From Akebia trifoliata (lineage: Eukaryota > Streptophyta > Magnoliopsida > Ranunculales > Lardizabalaceae): 64,000 nt of DNA. Each line of letters opens with the position of its first letter. Position 1 is the first letter of the stretch. The position numbers were made by a program, and so were the translations under genes. The notes beneath the pieces were generated by a model. The model did no database searches and had not been told where the DNA came from. It was given only the letters and a program-made list of their open reading frames with translations. Where the stretch lies: NCBI GenBank assembly GCA_017979445.1, contig CM030706.1, positions 13,502,967-13,566,966 of the forward strand. The letters run 5' to 3'. Shown piece after piece: positions 22,603 to 33,775 of the stretch.

Positions 22603-23796
22603 TGATGAGACTATCGTTGTTCTTCTCACCGGAGTTAATAATAATCTTACTTTTACCTTACTTGTGGGGCAAGTAGGGGATCGAACCTAAGAGAAAGGAG
22701 GAATAGAGCTAAGCTAAGAAGATAAAATCCAAATTAACTAAAAGGAATTAAAACTATTTTTCTTTGTATTTTTGAACTTATAAGAAGATGTAAAATTTCT
22801 AGAAAATAAACTAAAGTAAATGAAATTAAAAGCAAGTAAACTTATGAATTAAAACACCATTGGAGGTGGATCTACCTAAAACATGTTAATGAGCAATTCC
22901 TAGTCTCTAGCCTTTTTATAACTCAATCATAAGGGCTCGGTGTTAGCTCCTTAGATCGGAAAATTTTGCAAATAAAATGAACTAAGGGAACAAAAATAAA
23001 GTAGAATTCTTTGAAAATTTCTTACTACAAATTATCTAATTTAAGCATATTTTATCTTGATCTAATCTAAGCATAAAGTATTTATATTAAGAATAAAAGG
23101 TGTAAGAAACTTAAATAGAATTCATAAGCATTTTAAATAAAAGAAAGGCATAAAATTAGAAATAACACAAGAACTTGCTCTAGGCTTTTCCACTCTCCAA
23201 TGGAGGGGAACTTAGCCTAATGTCATTGCAAGAGAGGGAAGATAAGAGATGAAAGAACTTTTCTTCATTTCATGGAGAAAATTACAACTTCTTCTTCTTC
23301 TACTTCTTACAAGACTATTTAACCAAAAGAAAATAACTAGAAAATGAAAATATAAAAAATAAGAGAATAGGCTAAGAGCCTTAGATTAAAGGAGTCTTGG
23401 ATAAGAGAACTAAGATGGGACCTTTTCTCTAGAAATGAAGACTCTATTTATAGAGAAAATATGTGTAGAAGAGTCTAAAAGTAGCCTCCACTTTTCTTTG
23501 CACAAAAAGACAAAAGAGAAGAATATGAGTTAAGGATTAGGACATTCCAAAGTGGGCCCAAATACTTTTGTCTTGAGATTTTGATTCCAATTTATTGATT
23601 TTCTGCACAAGAAACACACGTAATTAGATTTATCTAGTAAATGAATTTATTTATATATAATTAAGCCTAATTAACATGCAACGTGGTGATTTGAGGCTTA
23701 TCATGATTATTATCTTAATATGGATAAATAGGTACAAAAATCAAGATAAATATCTGAAAAATATGTGTATAATTGAGTGTTTGGAAACACTCATCA
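22603..23796 (-). mobile_element. Solo LTR inside the CACTA
   Basis: An 1194-bp sequence beginning TGATGAGACT and ending AACACTCATCA on the + strand, flanked by 5-bp TSD AGATT (22598-22602 and 23797-23801). The TG...CA ends and 5-bp TSD fit an LTR. On the - strand a TATA box CTATAAATAGAG lies at about 23446-23458, which sets the likely direction. No internal domain, PBS or second LTR is present, so it is most simply a recombination-derived solo LTR. A short non-coding retroelement is an alternative. Confidence 0.75.
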
Positions 23797-23801
23797 AGAT
23801 T

Positions 23802-24590
23802 GAGCTTGTATAAAGTCAATGTAATAAGGGCACGAGCACATTTTTTGGTAATGGCAGATAATTGGCATTTAGATGTAAAATATTGACTGAATCTTGTTAG
23901 TTCGAGCTTTTGATTATGTGTTGTAGAACGTGAATATAGTAAGAGGCCTGGATACCTTGGGTTTCAACCCCCCCTCACGTCACACACATATGCATCATTG
24001 CCCTTTTATATTACTCCAAATTGTAAGGCCTCAAAGGTCACTAAGGGGCAAATAGTGCTTTAGAGTTGTAGATGTGCTTAAGATCACACTTAGACTAGCC
24101 ATAATCGTGTCCATCTCCATATTCCTTACGAAGGTTCCATTTTTTGTTCTTCGTCGATACAACAGTTGATAAAATGCCTATCTATTCAGTTTAGGTGGAA
24201 ATGGAGCCATGTAACCCAACTCCTCTATTTCATCATGTGTATACTCACATCCTCATATCCTTAACTTCACCTACTTAAAAAAATATTTCATACACACCAA
24301 AGAATAAAAAAATAGATAACTAAATTTCTAGATAGTTGCATTGATGCTCTTCCGACATGCTTCATCCTGGTTCTACACAAAATAATCGAAGGGCACTAGT
24401 TTAAGCTATTTTTTTCTTAATTATAGTTGTTTATGAAGTTTTCTACGGTTATTAAAGTTTGTTAGGTACTTTTTCTAGGCAAAGAGTTGTTTCTTGATCT
24501 TTGTATACATGATGGTGAAACCTGGACTAATACGTATTATGTTTCAGCTTTGTACTCGTCCATGTTGGTGAAGTATATGGATTGATGCAG
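23802..24590. other. CACTA internal sequence without recognised gene
   Basis: AT-rich; no coding exon could be recognised. It should hold intron or 5' flank of the captured C2 gene. Exon 1 of that gene was not found here. Confidence 0.5.
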
Positions 24591-25255
24591 GCAAAGGAAC
24601 TGAACTAGAATGGAACGAGAATTTCATATTCATAGTCTACGATGGCGTTTCAAAACTTACTATTAAAATAATGGAGAATGATAGTGGAACTTTAGATATT
24701 TTTGTGGGAGAAGCAACTTGAGTATTGCCTTAATATATAGAATATTTACTATTAAATCCTTTTCAATTGTGGTATGCATCACGCATACAAGGAAGAAATT
24801 TTTTTGGCTGACATTATGGGAAAAAAAATATTATCTGGTGTGGTTGGCACTGCTACTATTAATTTTCCTTAAATTGACTCCTAGACATAGCCTCCCCCCC
24901 TTCTTTAGTTCCTTTGTTTACGATGACAGTCTCTCTTAATTTATAAAGGAACATCTTTCAACTTTTATTTTTCATATTCTTAAAATCTCATTAAATTATA
25001 GCTTGAAAAGTGCTCATCGGTCATTGGCTGTCACAAAATCTACGAGGCTGACATTGCTCTGTTTAGCTCTACTAATTTTTATGTATTATTATCATACTTG
25101 AAGTGAAGTTATTCAAATTTTTATTTTATGATTCTTGCAACATTTTTCTTGATCCACTATTTATGGAGGGAAACTTGCCACCAACTCTTTACAATATGGT
25201 CAAGGACCAAGAGTATTGTGGAGAGATTAGAGTTGGCCTCACATTCACTCCTAAG
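24591..25255 (+). pseudogene. C2-domain (elicitor-responsive protein 3-like) gene fragment
   Basis: Two exons of a small plant C2-domain protein, of the type called elicitor-responsive protein 3 (Ca2+-dependent phospholipid binding in the family). The first exon (24591-~24719) follows an intron-like TTGATGCAG and reads KGTELEWNENFIFIVYDG, SKLTIKIMENDSG and FVGEAT. The second (about 25142-25255) reads FLDPLFMEGNLPPT, then VKDQEYCGEIRVGLTFTPK, and ends at a plausible donor AAG|GTATTT. The donor of the first exon reads TTGAGTAT instead of GTGAGTAT, and the acceptor of the second reads CAAC instead of CAG, so splicing is probably lost. A candidate last exon starts at 25596 after TTTTGTAG but could not be confirmed. 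Exon 1 is missing. It lies wholly inside the CACTA. Confidence 0.78.
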
Positions 25256-25659
25256 GTATTTGTCTTGATGCCCTTTAATCTATTTATATGCATTTTCATA
25301 ACTGCTATACAGTAAACAACCTTCTCCATTACTCACAAAACCCATATGGGAAGAGAAATAAGTTTTAAAAAAAAAAACACAACTTAAGTTCAAGCCCTAT
25401 CTATCCCCCTATGTGACTCAAGCACTATAGGATGGGCATAATACATGACCCAAGCACTATGGTTCTATGTACATTCCATACTAGTTGAGTGCGTTTGAGT
25501 TTAGTATTATTTTTTAATTAGCAACACAACATGCTATGTCTATATTCCATCTTCTGTATGATCGTTGATTTCTTCTTTTGCTTATTATTTTGTAGCTCCG
25601 ACATTGGAATCAGAAAGACGTCACATTTTTGTTGATAAACCTTTGATATTGAAGGTATG

Positions 25660-26337
25660 GAGTAATATATTGGTAATCATGTTTTGTGTTCATGAGGCAT
25701 GGGAGAATGTGGGACTCTCTTTGGCTATTTGATGGTATTAGTGGTTTATATATGGTGATTGATTCCACGTGGCATGATCTTTGAACTTGAAATTTTGAGC
25801 ATACATCAGATAAGAAACTTTTGACAAGGCAATGAAGTCTTCAACCATCTCAAAATTGAACCGATAAGAGTACACGATAGAGCGGAGAGAGCCAGAAAAA
25901 ATGAAAGACATAACGACCATGTGCTTTTGATTGTGTTTTATTTTTAAGCAATTATGTGACTCAATTTCATTTGTTAGTGCCCAATTGCTTCTATTAGAGC
26001 TTGTTTAGTAATTGAATTTCAATATATAATATGAGTTGTTTAGCTTAATTTGGAGCTTGTTTTATGATTTTTCTTTTGTTTTATATTTTTCTAATTTTTT
26101 TTATTATTTCGTTTATTGTGATTAGTGAATTAAAGGACCATACTATTGCTTGTTAAACCTCCAAATTCAACGGTCATACTTTATGAATTTTTTTAAAAAT
26201 ATTTTTTAAAGCTCATTCTCCAATAATTTGATAGTCTAGGGCCATCAAAAAATAAATTCTACAAGAAAATATATGACGGGAAAGTTTTCAAAATTTGATG
26301 GGCTAAGACTGTCAAATATGGTTTTTTTCGCATAGTG
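25660..26337. other. CACTA right part with subterminal repeats
   Basis: AT-rich, with similar strings near the end at about 26215-26245 and 26290-26320. A 60-codon ATG-started minus-strand frame at 25738-25920 has no recognised similarity. Confidence 0.5.
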
Positions 26338-26340
26338 TTT

Positions 26341-27230
26341 AAATTGTTTGTGGTGGACTTTCTTATTGAAGTAATTTTGTAGCTTTTGATAATAATTCTC
26401 TATCCTTATCAACTTCTCATTTTTCTTCGAGCAGACCCAATTCAGTGATTATCTACTTGTTGTTATGGTCAGTCTGCACTACTCTTAACCTTATTACGGG
26501 GAACTGTTCTCTGTTGGAATCACTGCCTCCATTCCATAGACCATAGAGAATGGAGACATCCTTATGGAGTTTCTAACAATTATTTTGTAGGCCCATAGTA
26601 CTCCATACAAGACCATTGTCCATCTTCCATTCGCGTCTCCCAGCCTTTTTTTTAGCATGTTTAGTAGCACTTTGTTTGTGGCTTCAACCTGTTCGTTGCC
26701 CTGCGGATTCTATGGTGTGGAGAATAACTATGTTATTCCATGATCTTTGCAAAAATAGTTGATATATTTTACTGCAAATTGTTTCCCATTGTCTAAGATT
26801 ATAGTGTGTGGTAGACCAAATTAACAGATTATATTTTCCCACATAAACTTCTAAACCTCCTACTGATGAATTCTGGCAAAAAGGAGTGCTTATGCTCACT
26901 TGGTAAAGTAGTTTGTCGTTACTTGGTGCCTTGGGTAACAGGCCTACTAGATCAATCCCCCATTGTGCAAATGGCCAAGGGCTGATGAGGAAATTGAGTT
27001 GTACTGCTGGCTGATGGATTATTCTTCCATGTTTTTGGCTATTATCATAATGCTTGACGTACATAGTCGTGTCCTTCTACAAGTATGACTTGATATACCC
27101 TTACGAGAGTATTTTATGAGTCAAAGAACTTGCCCCTAAATGAATCTCCTAATCTCCTTCGTGGATCTTATTTAGCATGTCCATTACTTCTTCCAGCGTT
27201 AGGCTGCATAGGAGTGGCTCTCTTGCTAAC
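26341..27230 (-). pseudogene. Integrase N-terminus and core of element T
   Basis: Minus strand. Upstream is LLCSLTLEEVMDMLNKIHEGD (about 27149-27210). A Cys/His stretch and QKHGRIIHQPA follow, then the core with ISPWPFAQWGIDLVG (first Asp, about 26960). The VYGMEAVIPTE motif is near 26510 and the fragment ends at the CACTA insertion (26341). Frameshifts and stops are frequent, and the regions of the second Asp and the Glu are degraded. The protein continues at 21894 in the same frame once the CACTA and one TTT are disregarded. Confidence 0.8.
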
Positions 27231-27865
27231 TTCCTGTACATTTCCCAATCTAGGACAATGTATCTCTCTGCCCTGCTCTTCATGCATCTTGCTTCCTTTG
27301 GATCATTAGGCAGCGTTCCTAACTGTAAGAAGGCTAATATTTTGCTCATCCACCCTTGATCCCCAATTACAACTACCATACTGAACAGTTCTGACTCATC
27401 AATTACAGGTCTTTCTTGGTAGCCTAGTAGCAGTTTTCGCTTGTCTTGTCCTACCAACATTGAAGCGAAAGCTAGAGTATCAGCATGTCTATTGCCTATC
27501 CATGGTATGTGCTCTATTCTCACTTCTCCATCTCGAAGCATAACAGACCTAAGTTTTTTCGAATAGAACAGCATCTTGGGATCTCTTGCCTCAAATGTTC
27601 TATTGACATGATTAACTATTAGCTGTGAATCATTGTAGACTATAGCCTCTATTATCCCAGCCCTACCAACAATTGAGGCCTAGTAGCATTGCCTCATATT
27701 TTACTTCATTGTTTGATACTCTGAATCCTAGTCTGACTGTCATTTCTATCATGAAGCCATCATGAGTAATCAGTACCACTCCTATACGTGACCTTTTCAG
27801 GTTTGAAGACTCATCCACGTAGACTCTCCATCTTGGATGGTTGTTTACTTCTTGCCCTTCTTCTG
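27231..27865 (-). pseudogene. Archaeal-type RNase H of element T
   Basis: Minus strand. It begins near 27840 with WRVYVDESSN and continues with SNNEVKYEAMLLGL (about 27700-27740), giving the acidic positions of the second RNase H domain of Tat elements. The end reads IEHIPWIGNRHADTLAFAS (about 27470-27530). Several frame changes occur. Its presence places T in the Tat lineage. Confidence 0.72.
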
Positions 27866-29040
27866 TATTTTCTAGCTCTTCTATTAGCAGATCCTTCTCT
27901 TTTTTCTACCAAAAAGTCTGCCAAGAAATCTACCACTGCTTGGCCTTTTAGCAAAATATTCGGCTTGTATTCAAGCCTAAATTTTGTTAGCTGTATATCC
28001 CACCTTGTCATTCTACCTGATCCCTCCATTTTTCCTAGGATAGACTTCAAAGGGTACTCTGTGATGACCTATACTTGGTGTGCCTCGAAGTATGGTCTCA
28101 AGTATAAAGTTGTGTAAACTAAAGCTAGTCCCATCTTCTCAATTATGGAATATTGTGTTTCTACATTGGTGAAGGTCTTGTTAGGGAAGTAGATGGGTTG
28201 CTCTATAGATGTTACAACCCTCATCGAGATTGAATTGAGCACGTACTTAGAAATTGCTAAGTATAGTCCAAATTCCTCTCCAACTTCTAGTTTGGAGAGT
28301 AGAGGTGGTCGGTTAAAGTATTTTTTCAACTCTATGAAAGTTCGCTCACATTCCTCTATCTACTCAAATTTGTTATTTTTCCACAATAACTAGTATAGAG
28401 GCCAACATTTATCTGAAGACTTGGATATGAATCTGTTAAGGGCTACAATCCTTTCTACCAACTTTTGGATTTGTTTATGCATTTTTGGTGATAGCCTCTT
28501 TAGCAGTACTCAGATTTGGTTTGGGTTAGCTTCTATACCTCTCTTTGCAACCAGGTAGCCTTAAGAACTTCCCACAAGTTAACGCAAAAGTTCATTTCTC
28601 TGGGTTAAGCTTCATCCCAATTTCCTTACTCGTGAAAAGATCTCCTCTAGATCAGCAACATGATTTTATTTCTTCTTGTTTTTCACCTACAAGTCGTCAA
28701 TATAGACCTCCATGATCTTCTCCAACAAGTCTCTAAAGAGCTTTGTTGCCATCCTCTAATAAGTTGCTCCTGCATTATTCAATTCGAAGGACATAATTTT
28801 GAAGCAGTAAAGGCCTTGCTTGGTGATGTATATTCTTTTCTTTTGGTCTAGTGGGTTAAGTTGTATCTGATTGTAGCCTGAATAGCCATCCATGAAGGAT
28901 AGTCTTTTATGACCTGAAGTAGCATCTACTAGCTGGTCTATCCTCAGCATAGGAAAGCTATACTTAGGGCATGCCTTATTTAAGTTTGTAAAATCAATAC
29001 AAATCCTAACTTTCCCATACTTCATTGGCACTACCACTGT
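27866..29040 (-). pseudogene. Reverse transcriptase and first RNase H of element T
   Basis: Minus strand. RT opens with VVPMKYGKVRICIDFTNLNK (29037 leftwards), then LSFMDGYSGYNQIQLNP. The catalytic motif reads EVYIDDL (YIDD at about 28692-28703) and is followed at once by a stop. RNase H follows, with YFPNKTFTNVETQYSIIEK (about 28150) and RMTRWDIQLTKFRLEYKPN (about 27960-28020). At least ten stops or shifts are present. Confidence 0.82.
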
Positions 29041-29560
29041 ATTTTCTATCTAATCAAGGAAATGTACTTCCTTGATAAACCCCGTTTTGATAAACTTACT
29101 CACCTCTTCATTTACTACTTCTCTGAAACGAGGTTCCAATCTCTTTGGCTTTTGTTTTACTAGCTTGACAACTGGCTCTATGTTCAAATGGTAGTAGATC
29201 ACTTAAGGGCTGATCCCAAACATTTCTTCTATGAACTAGGCAAAAACATCCTGGTTCCTCATCAAGTAGTCTCTTAGCTGTTTCAACTCTTCTGATGTTA
29301 ATTCTGCCCCTACCCCAATTTGCCTACCTTCCCCTAGATCCACTATCTAGATGTTCTCCAAGCATGGGGATTCTCCTGGTTTAGTTTCCCCCCATTGTAA
29401 CTGCTATTGCCAAATGTTATTTTTGGGGAGCTCATCCTTGTTTAGCATACACACCTAGTCTGCTACCTGATCCCCTCCTATATCCCACATCCCTTGCGAC
29501 GTTGGGAATCTCAAGACATGGTAATACGTTGAAGGTACAACTCTCATCTCATGGGTCCAC
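29041..29560 (-). other. Protease-RT linker of element T
   Basis: Minus-strand remnant of the linker between protease and RT, with frequent stops. No separate gene is seen. Confidence 0.5.
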
Positions 29561-29895
29561 TACCTACCCAGTACGGCATTGTATGGGGAATTTATTTCAA
29601 TGACCATAAACCTAGTCATCAAGGTTATTAGTCATGCTTGCATAGGCAAGACCATTTCTTTCCATGGTTGGCTTGTCCTCCCATCGAACCCAATAAAGGG
29701 GACTCCTGCTTGTATGAGTACGCTTCTGCTAAGCCCCATATTCGGAAAGGCCGAAGCATACAAGATGTCAACTGAATTGCTACTATCAATCTACACTTTC
29801 TTAAGAGTAAAAATGCCCACCTAGAGGTTACCACTAGTGCATCATAGTGGGGCCTCACTACCACCTCTAAATATTTTTCAATGAAAGCCACGGTT
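29561..29895 (-). pseudogene. Protease of element T
   Basis: Minus strand. A frame starting near 29891 reads AFIEKYLEVVVRPHYDALVV. The active-site region near 29790 reads DSSNSVDILYASAF where DTGSS is usual, so the conserved Gly is changed. It continues with MGL and VPFIGFDGRTSQPW in other frames, then SPYNAVLGR near 29575. Confidence 0.7.
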
Positions 29896-30906
29896 TACTC
29901 TCCGTAAGGCTCTGTCTGCTCTATGGGCTCACTTTTTGTTGTAAAAACGTAAACAAGGTGTTTTGCTTGCCACCTCTTGGTTATCTCGTCAGCCCTATTC
30001 AGGCATGGCCTTTTAGTCTCCTACATAAGGACAACGTGTATAACTGATTTCCTTCCATCATGCCCTTCAACAGGTGGCTGATCAGGTCTCTGATTCCTAT
30101 CTCGAGGTGGATTCTCTCTTTGTCTTCTGAATAGGTCCTTCATTCTTCCCTACTCTACCAATCTTTGTGGAAACCTTCTCAAGACTTGGCACTTGTTGGT
30201 AAAATGTACCTGTATATTGTGATACTCACAATACCGCTCATCTCAATTTATCTTATATCGAGGAAGTAGAGCAGGCCACTCAAAGTAAGGCTCATTCACG
30301 ATGAGTGGTAAGATTTTGCTTAGAGGCATAGAAAAATATGTCCCTTCCGCTTTATATCATGCTCGAGCAGTCTTTTCCTGTTCTGTTGTTGTGGTTGATG
30401 TTGCTTGTTGGACTTCACCACAACGTGTATTACCTTATTTTTCCAAACTAAGTTCCAGGGATCATCTTCTAATCTGATATATTTTCTATTCTTTCTAATA
30501 GTTCACTTCGTGTATCGGGTTTCCACTTCACAAGAGACCTATATAACCCTGAGCCAGATGGAAAATTTTTTCTAAATGCCACTACTGTCTATCTCACATC
30601 GCAACTTTTTAGGGACATCGCCTCTTCCTTGAACCTCCTGTTGAACTATCTTAGGTTTTCCCAAACTACATTCCCATGCTAAGCAGAGAAGCTACGTCTC
30701 CTCCACTCTTCTTGTTGCCAATGTATCATGTCCCAAAAGTAGTACAAAACACTTCAAAAGAAACTACTAATCCACACGGTAACTTGTGAAACAAGGTTAG
30801 TGCGTTTCCCTGTAAACTAGAAGGGAATTGCTTACACATTAAACCCTTGTTCCCTTCCCATAGTGCAAGCATCTGTTGAAAGTGGAATAAATGCTCTACT
30901 GGGTCT
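29896..30906 (-). pseudogene. gag of element T, main part
   Basis: Minus strand. The capsid-type region reads KDPVEHLFHFQQMLALWEG, then CKQFPSSLQGNALTLFHKLP (30906 leftwards). A zinc-knuckle-like remnant, CEYHNIQVHFTNKC, lies at about 30190-30235. The N-terminal part of the same protein is on the far side of solo LTR B (59690-60238). Confidence 0.78.
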
Positions 30907-32381
30907 TTCATTATAATACCCCAGATTTTTAACTCATATCTCGAGAAAATTAAATGGTGAGATTTGGAGGAAAATACCGAAGGAGGGACTTAGAGTAAAA
31001 TACTCGAATATTGTTATGATTAATTTGAAGAAAAACTTACTTCACCATTAGATTCAAAAGTATCGAAATATATACATTAGCCTGTAAGCAAGTTCAAATT
31101 TGTGACGTCCCGCCAAAAGCTAATACAAATCCCAAGGCCACCTCTAGGCACTAAGTGGTGCCTCGAAATTTCAGCATGATCTCCTCTGTTTATGTTAGTG
31201 TTTCACGGAACTCAAACCTGATAAACCAATTTTTAAAATAATCCTGTATAAAGCAATATACCAACAATGAGTAAGAAGCGGAAGATGAAAAATTTTATGA
31301 ACATCATAAGCGAGATCAGAGTTGCGCAAAAAGGAGTAAAGATATACATGCTTATAAAAGTCCATCCTCACTCTAACATATTCCTAGCACTCGGCCCAAA
31401 ACACTATGTACACTTCCTAGGACGAACAAACTCCTAAGGGGAGAAACCCCAATGCTCACCGGGAAAATGGACACTGGTCGTCGATCTGACCAACCAAATG
31501 TTCCTCGACTAATGGCTCAACACTCGTTTCCCCAAGCACCGACTCTACAATTAAAAAAAATGGAAGGAAATGGTGAGTAACAATGGTTACCCAGTAGGTT
31601 CACAAATAATTCTTACTAATAACCTCACCTAACATGATCGAATAATCATACTGAATCATTTCAAAACATGCAAATTTTAAAATTGAAACTACGATTAACT
31701 GGTACATACGGCTAGGGATAAGTAACTAAATAATTTAAAAGTTATACATAACATCAATTGTTCATACTCATTATACATTTATCCTTTTATGCAAAATCAA
31801 TTGACAACATTGAAATAATAGACATGCTTTGCAATTTATAATTCGAAATATAACAACAGATACATAATACAAGTGGTGGAGTAATGGAATTTAAGCGTTG
31901 GGATTCACGACTGGATCGCTTCCAGTCGGGACATGATGTTACTATGTAAATCTGTCTTTTAGTTCCTGATTTTGTGGCTGGTCGTGTCTACCACGCTTGC
32001 TAGACCATTTATCCGGCTCAGGCTGGTCGTTTGATGTGACCGTAAGCAATGGGTATCTTTTCGATGTGTCAGAACGTTCGACTACTACTAGAGTGTTAGT
32101 GATCACTAATCAATCATCTTCATCTATGCCTATCAAGCGTGCATGTTTCCCAAAATAGCACTCCACTCGTATACGGTCACCTTTACAATACATATTCACT
32201 GGTAAAGATAAGAAAGGAATGGACCCGGATTCCAGTTGTGACTCCATTCTCATACGCGTCCCATACCGCGTATGAGCTTGGTGGTCCCTATCGTACATCC
32301 CAGGATACTATACCCCTCCGGATGATGTGACGCCCTATCCCTTCAGGTATTCAAAAACCCTTTAACAACTCACAAAATAGT

Positions 32382-32384
<3 letters not shown>

Positions 32385-32441
<57 letters not shown>
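32385..32441 (+). repeat. (AT)n microsatellite in LTR A
   Basis: A 57-bp AT run. LTR B has a shorter one at the matching place (about 58377-58414), so the repeat predates the split of the two copies. Confidence 0.95.
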
Positions 32442-33775
32442 TGTTTTTCATTTAAAACAAAAGAGAAATTAACAAAATAGGGTTGAGAACAGATATCCAG
32501 TTCCTACCATGCAACTGTAGCCACCCAGCCTAAAAATAAATAACAGTACTCAGCGCACGCGCTAATATAATCATAAATAAACATGCAACCCTTTTATTAA
32601 TAATCTGAATATCCTTTCACCAACCTACATACAACATATAATGTAAAATGCAGACATCACCCCTTGGTGTAATTCTGACATTTTACCGTTCATTCCCTTT
32701 TCCATCATCTTGACAATCTCACTTTTCGTCTCTTCAAGTCAAACAATTCATTTCCATTATTTCAAAGTCATTTTTGGTCTTTCCATAAAAAACCATCAAA
32801 GTTTATTCAAACCGAGATCCCAACCATGCACGAGACCAAAGTTGTTAAAAATAATGAAAGCTGGTAAAAATTTGGCTAAGTGTCGAAAACTCAATTTTTC
32901 AAAGTTCTCGAAATTGAAAACAAATTTTTCAAAATGAAAGTCTTGATCATGAGTTTTGACACCATATAGTTTTTGTAATCCAATTCAAAGTAGTACGGAA
33001 GTTATTACATTTCAAAAACGTTTTGTTCTTGAAATCAAAATTCGGATTTTGATACTTTGAGATTTGGAACTTGAAACCATTCCCATTGTTTCGAAATGGG
33101 GGGTAAGTAAAAATTAAAGAGGACATTTACTTAAATATTTTTAATGAAATGAAGGGTGGGAAATCAAGTATAGGTAATGAGGAGGTCAAGGCAAAAGTCA
33201 GAACTCAATTTTAAAGAGAACTGTTTCTATCAATGGCTGGTCGGTGGCAGAATCAGGATACTGTCGGTAGAACCGATGGATTGGTCTTCGACAGATGTCG
33301 GTGGGACCGACTCCTCCTGCCGACAACATAAAATTTTTTCTTGATTTCGTCGGTGGCAGAAGTTCCATTTTGTCGGTGCGATGGACAGAATGCCTTCGAT
33401 AGGTGCAGGTGGCACCGACCCTTCCCGTCGACAGCCTGAACCTCACTCGAACTTTCAAGTTTTCGATCCCCTTTTTCAGATTCTTCTTCCGTTCTTCGAA
33501 TCATTCAACCCACCCATGAGTTTATGGTTAAAACTTGATAAAACACAATCAAAACATATACTTCTACCATGAATTTGAAATCAAACAACAACTTTCCATG
33601 ATTTAAATGCAAACAATAAGTTTTGTTTCAAAACCTAAATACACATTTCGAAATTTAAAGTTACCAATAGGAATTGAAAGTTCCCTACTTGTTTGTGGTT
33701 GTCAATAGTGGTGAATCAACACTAAGGATCGATGTTTAACGGCTCGAAGTTTTGAAAGTGGTTGAACTCGGGTGC

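Larger units (their letters stand above)
21895..26337. mobile_element. Non-autonomous CACTA transposon carrying a C2 gene fragment
   Basis: A 4443-bp class II element. The left end is CACTACGTGAAAATC. The right end is TTTTTTTCGCATAGTG, whose reverse complement CACTATGCGAAAA matches the left end at 11 of 13 bases. The 3-bp TSD TTT is at 21892-21894 and 26338-26340. CACTA termini with a 3-bp TSD define the En/Spm superfamily. Subterminal strings such as AATTTGATGGGCTAAGACTG and AATTTGATAGTCTAGGGCC (about 26230-26320) fit the subterminal repeats of this family. No TNP2-like transposase is seen. Inside are a solo LTR (22603-23796) and exons of a C2-domain gene. It interrupts the integrase of T. 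Confidence 0.85.

Noticed and set aside
25738..25920. Short minus-strand ORF in the CACTA as a possible transposase or second captured gene.
   Set aside because: Sixty codons, no recognised motif and no intron or start context to support it.
27177..28393. Plus-strand ORFs across 27-28 kb.
   Set aside because: They are reverse-strand shadows of the element T RT, RNase H and integrase region.
33198..33572. Overlapping ORFs on both strands in LTR A as a small gene.
   Set aside because: They follow the TCGGTGG palindrome cluster, and no frame is kept in LTR B.
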